A stretch of DNA of 64,000 bases, taken from positions 5,704,001 through 5,768,000 of the forward strand of contig NZ_JBPJAQ010000001.1 of NCBI RefSeq assembly GCF_051172195.1, in the 5' to 3' direction. The position numbers and the translations under genes were made by a program. Of this stretch, positions 60,689 to 64,000 are shown in pieces. A model generated the notes under the pieces. That model worked only from the letters and a program-made list of their open reading frames with translations, made no database searches and was not told where the DNA came from. Source of the stretch: Paludibaculum fermentans_A (GTDB lineage: Bacteria; Acidobacteriota; Terriglobia; Bryobacterales; Bryobacteraceae). How positions within the stretch are numbered: position 1 is the first letter of the stretch; every line of letters starts with the position of its first letter.

Positions 60689-62680
60689 ATGTCTCGCATC
60701 GCGTTTCTGCTCTTTGTGGCCACGCTCTGCCACGCCCAGGTCGATGTCCTGATCGTCGGCGGCAGCAGTTCCGGCATTGGAGCCGCCATCGGCGCCGCCC
60801 GCCTCGGCGGTTCGGTCCTGCTGGTTGAAGATACTCCCGTTCTGGGCGGCATGCTCTCCAACGGCATCTCCAACATCGATTCCTACTCCTACGAGTCGCT
60901 GAGCGGCGTCTTTGATGAGTTCCGTCAACAGGTTCGCGCCCACTACGGCTACTCGGGGGCTCTGCCCCCGCACAAAGCCTCCCATGTCGATGGACATTCC
61001 TTTGCGGCCCACCAGGCCGAAGCCGGGGGCCGTTGGGAGCCTCATGTCGCCGCTCGGATCTTTCAGCAGATGGCCGCTCGGTATCCCAACCTCCAGATTC
61101 GCTATCGCACTGTCGCCACTGGAGTTGTCATGGACGGCCGGCGCATTGTGGGCGTCCACTTCGAGGACGAAAAGGGTCGGAAGAGCACGGTCCTGGCGAA
61201 GGTCGTAGTCGATGCGACGCATGAAGGCGACATTGCCGCCTGGGCTGGTGCTCCTTATCGAGTCGGCCGCGAAGCCCGCTCGCCTTTGGAACCGCATGCC
61301 GGGCACATCTTCTTCTACAACGCTACAAACGAGATCCTGCCCGGCTCGACCGGGCGCCAGGATCAGGCGATTCCGTCATCCGGACTGCGGGTCTGCATCC
61401 GGAAATACCCAGGCAAAGCACCTCTCGTTGCTCGTCCCGCGGACTACGATCCGGAGCAGTTCAAATTCAGCACAAAGGGTTTGTCCACAGAGGTTCCCGG
61501 CGGAAAGTTCGAGATGAACGTGAACCCGATCGGCAACGAAATCCAGGAGTTGAACTGGGCTTGGCCGGAGGGTTCGGCGGCTGAACGCAGGAAGCTGTAC
61601 GAACTGCACAAGAATCGCGCGCTCAGCTATCTCTATTACCTGCAGCACGATCTCGGGCGCACGGATCTCGGCTTAGCTGACGACGAGTTTGTCGACAACG
61701 GCAATCTGCCGTACCGGGTATTCATTCGAGAAGCACGGCGGATTGAGGGCGAGGTCATGATGACCGAAGCCGACATAAACCCGTTTCTGACCGGCAACAC
61801 CTGGCTGCCGCCCTTCCGATCAGACAGCATCGCCGTTGGTGAATACCCCATCGATGCCAAGCCTGTCCGGCCCAAGACGGACTTCACGAAGCCGGACAAG
61901 GGCGAGGGCGACTTCTACCTGATCGACGTAACTACTGCGTTTCAAGTGCCTTACGGAGCTATGGTCCCCAAGCAGGTGGATGGGTTATTGGTGCCTACGG
62001 CGCTTTCGGCAACGCATGTGGCGTTCTCCGCCGTGCGCATGGATCCCACCTGGACTGTGCTCGGCCAGGCCGCCGGCGTCGCGGCCGCGCTCTCTGCCAA
62101 AGCGGAGGTCAATCCGCGCCAACTTGCTGTCAGCAAAGTACAAAGTGAGTTGTTGCGGCAGAAAGCCCGATTGGTCTTCTACTGGGATCTGCCGCTGGAT
62201 CACCCCGCCTTTCAGGCGATCGAGTCGCTCTCGCTGCGCGGTTCGTTTCGCGGGTTCCCGGACCGGACGTTCCACCCGGACGATCCGCTCACCCGAGCCC
62301 AGGCTGCCGCATTGATAGCAAAGCACTTCGGGCTGTGGCCCAGCGTCAGCGGCCATCACTTCACAGACGTCCCCTATGCCCATTGGGCGTTCCGTGATGT
62401 CGAAACGCTGCACGACCAGAACGTGCTCGAGTTGCTGGGCCTGCCTCCGCTATGGCCTCAGGCTGGACCTTATCGAGGTCCCATCCATGCCGGTTTTGCC
62501 AAGCCGGCTGGTGCTCGTCAATTCCTTCCAAATCAATCAGTTACTTCACAAGAGTGGAGAGGTTTGTTGAACCGATTCCGCCCGAATTCACTACCTCCAC
62601 TGCCTCCCGGCCCAGTCTCGCGGGCGAGGGCGGCGCTGGATCTCTATTCACTGCCCGTTCAAGAGGGAGTCAATCCATAA
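60689..62680 (+). CDS. FAD-dependent oxidoreductase with C-terminal SLH-like repeats
   Basis: The 663-residue protein starts with a signal-like segment (MSRIAFLLFVATLCHA). The FAD_oxidored domain follows: VDVLIVGGSSSGIGAAIGAA (dinucleotide binding) and SVLLVEDTPVLGGMLSNGIS; VVVDATHEGDIAAWAG is a conserved later motif. From ~residue 510 two SLH-like repeats appear (GSFRGFPDRTFHPDDPLTRA, QAAALIAKHFG; then FTDVPYAHWAFRDVETLHDQ). The enzyme is thus exported and may be surface-bound. The substrate is unknown. Its stop overlaps the receptor start (TAATG). Confidence 0.82.
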   Translation: MSRIAFLLFVATLCHAQVDVLIVGGSSSGIGAAIGAARLGGSVLLVEDTPVLGGMLSNGISNIDSYSYESLSGVFDEFRQQVRAHYGYSGALPPHKASHVDGHSFAAHQAEAGGRWEPHVAARIFQQMAARYPNLQIRYRTVATGVVMDGRRIVGVHFEDEKGRKSTVLAKVVVDATHEGDIAAWAGAPYRVGREARSPLEPHAGHIFFYNATNEILPGSTGRQDQAIPSSGLRVCIRKYPGKAPLVARPADYDPEQFKFSTKGLSTEVPGGKFEMNVNPIGNEIQELNWAWPEGSAAERRKLYELHKNRALSYLYYLQHDLGRTDLGLADDEFVDNGNLPYRVFIREARRIEGEVMMTEADINPFLTGNTWLPPFRSDSIAVGEYPIDAKPVRPKTDFTKPDKGEGDFYLIDVTTAFQVPYGAMVPKQVDGLLVPTALSATHVAFSAVRMDPTWTVLGQAAGVAAALSAKAEVNPRQLAVSKVQSELLRQKARLVFYWDLPLDHPAFQAIESLSLRGSFRGFPDRTFHPDDPLTRAQAAALIAKHFGLWPSVSGHHFTDVPYAHWAFRDVETLHDQNVLELLGLPPLWPQAGPYRGPIHAGFAKPAGARQFLPNQSVTSQEWRGLLNRFRPNSLPPLPPGPVSRARAALDLYSLPVQEGVNP

Positions 62681-64000
62681 TGCGCTTCAGGACACTGTCT
62701 GTCACGGCGTTGCTTGCCTTCTCGCTGGCCCTGTCAGCCCTGGCACAGAACGCCCAAATTACTGGAATGGTGAAGGATCCGACCGATGCCCCCATCGCCG
62801 GAGCCACCGTCAATATCATCGCTACCGATACCGGATCGTCGCGCCAGGTCATCACGAGCCCGGAGGGGTACTACACGGCTCCGCTACTGCCTCGCGGCCG
62901 CTATGAAGTGGTAGTTGAAATGAAGGGCTTCAAAGGCTCAAGGAATAAAGACTTACTGCTGGAGGAAGGTCAATCCCTCCGGCTCGACATCCGGTTGGAG
63001 ATGGGCCAGGTGAGCGAGACGGTGGAGGTCGTAGCGTCAGCGGGATTGCTGAGCACGGAGACCACGTCGGTCTCGACCGTGGTGCCCAACCAGCGCGTCG
63101 TCGATCTGCCTCTCAGCGGCCGCAACCCACTGCTGCTGGCCAACTTAGTGCCCGGTGTTCGACCGGTCGGGTCGTTCGGCGGCATGACCGTCTCGAGCTT
63201 CGACGGCTCGCGTGTCTCGATTGCCGGCGGCGCCCCCAGCACCAATAACTTCATGGTGGACGGCGTCGCGGCCGAGAACTTCGCTTCGGGCGGTATCCAG
63301 ATTACGCTCTCGCCGGACGCGACGGAAGAGTTCCGTGTGATCACTCGCAACCCCAGCGCCGAGTATGGGCGGACGGGCGGCGGCATCGCCAATTTCGTCA
63401 GCAAAGCGGGTACGAACTCATGGCACGGTTCGGCCTTTGAGTTCCTGAAAAATAAGCAGTTAAACGCCAACAGCTTCTTCAGTAACTATGCTGGGGCGAA
63501 GCGCGCTCCGTTCGTCTTCAACCAGTACGGCGCCACCCTGGGCGGACCGGTCCGGAAGGATCAGACCTTCTTTTTCTTCAACTGGGAGAAGGTGGCACAG
63601 CGCGGCCAGGACCAGACCTTCCGCACGGTTCCGACCGACCTGCAGCGCAAGGGCGACTTCAGCCAGACCTTCGATGCCGCGGGCCGGCTGGTCGTAATCT
63701 ATGACCCTTCGACGACCGCTCCGAATCCGGCCAAGCCCGGCTCCTACCTGCGCACGCCGATTGCGGGCAATGTCATTCCGGCCAATCGAATCAGCGCGGT
63801 AGCGGCGGCAGTGTCGTCTTATTATCCGGCCGGCAACACGGCGGGCAACGCCTTCACGCGGACCAACAACTTCTTCGGCCAGGCCTCGGCGCCCGTCGAC
63901 AAAGACGTTTATGGCGTCCGCGTCGACCATAACTTCAACCAAAGCCGCCGCATCTTTGGCCGGTATACCTATGACAAGACGTTCCGGGGCTCCTCGAACT
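62680..64000 (+). CDS. TonB-dependent receptor, Oar-like (cut by window edge)
   Basis: The frame is open from ATG 62680 to the edge (440 codons), so most of the barrel is missing. A signal peptide (MRFRTLSVTALLAFSLALSA) is followed by a carboxypeptidase-regulatory-like domain (ITGMVKDPTDAPIAGATVNI, SPEGYYTAPLLPRGRYEVVV) and the plug (VVDLPLSGRNPLLLANLVPG, FMVDGVAAENF, EEFRVITRNPSAEYGRTGGG). This is the large receptor type expanded in Acidobacteriota, taken to import oligosaccharides or other nutrients. It is coupled to the preceding oxidoreductase by a TAATG overlap. Confidence 0.9.
   Translation, partial: MRFRTLSVTALLAFSLALSALAQNAQITGMVKDPTDAPIAGATVNIIATDTGSSRQVITSPEGYYTAPLLPRGRYEVVVEMKGFKGSRNKDLLLEEGQSLRLDIRLEMGQVSETVEVVASAGLLSTETTSVSTVVPNQRVVDLPLSGRNPLLLANLVPGVRPVGSFGGMTVSSFDGSRVSIAGGAPSTNNFMVDGVAAENFASGGIQITLSPDATEEFRVITRNPSAEYGRTGGGIANFVSKAGTNSWHGSAFEFLKNKQLNANSFFSNYAGAKRAPFVFNQYGATLGGPVRKDQTFFFFNWEKVAQRGQDQTFRTVPTDLQRKGDFSQTFDAAGRLVVIYDPSTTAPNPAKPGSYLRTPIAGNVIPANRISAVAAAVSSYYPAGNTAGNAFTRTNNFFGQASAPVDKDVYGVRVDHNFNQSRRIFGRYTYDKTFRGSSN

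Overview
The window is about 64 kb of high-GC chromosomal DNA. It most likely comes from an acidobacterium related to Solibacter/Bryobacterales. This is inferred from gene content only: large Ser/Thr kinases with PEGA or TPR-like tails, an Oar-like TonB-dependent receptor with a carboxypeptidase-like N-terminal domain, a family protein with a QINANQANA-type N-terminus, a PEGA protein, ECF-sigma/FecR gene sets, and xylan- and formate-related genes. There is one tRNA (Arg, anticodon TCT). I see no rRNA, CRISPR array or prophage.

Region 1 (1-2.5 kb) holds housekeeping and sugar genes: a zinc alcohol dehydrogenase cut by the window edge, a Cdd1-type helix-hairpin-helix protein, a rhamnose-mutarotase-like protein, threonine synthase and tRNA-Arg. 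Region 2 (2.5-14.5 kb) is an accessory island. It contains remnants of ISL3, IS110 and IS66 transposases, a broken ceramidase-like gene, an amidohydrolase, and an RHS/YD-repeat toxin-type locus: a large RHS ORF, a candidate immunity gene, an IS110 fragment, an orphan RHS tip module and a second candidate immunity gene (DUF1835 family). The RHS block is bracketed by two directly oriented copies of a ~246-bp element with terminal inverted repeats. Both RHS tips share a cysteine signature that I do not recognise from any named toxin domain.

Region 3 (14.5-25.2 kb) has an outer-membrane beta-barrel protein, a 2514-residue Ser/Thr kinase with a long repeat array, a two-BON-domain lipoprotein and a 57-residue membrane protein. 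Region 4 (25.3-35.3 kb) is a formate (possibly oxalate) module: a MOSC/flavin reductase/ferredoxin fusion, a formate dehydrogenase with a structured leader, a DUF1641 protein, FdhD, a DUF7009-like protein, a DinB-like protein, a porin and an oxalate/formate-type MFS carrier. Region 5 (35.3-39.5 kb, minus strand) is a coupled xylan-oligosaccharide operon: GH8, MFS and GH43.

Region 6 (39.7-49.1 kb) carries a NarX/NarL-type two-component pair, a degenerate receiver protein, a DUF3300 protein, a periplasmic helical protein with a STAS protein, an HlyD-like adaptor, an HtrA-type protease, a PEGA protein with a clear terminator, and a methyltransferase. Region 7 (49.3-59.2 kb, minus strand) is a long set of overlapping genes: ECF sigma factor, zinc-finger/FecR regulator, two ABC exporter pairs, a CsgG-like protein and a second Ser/Thr kinase. 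It looks like a self-regulated envelope or export system. Region 8 (59.3-64 kb) has a membrane-anchored winged-helix protein, an FAD oxidoreductase with SLH-like repeats, and a TonB-dependent receptor running off the window.
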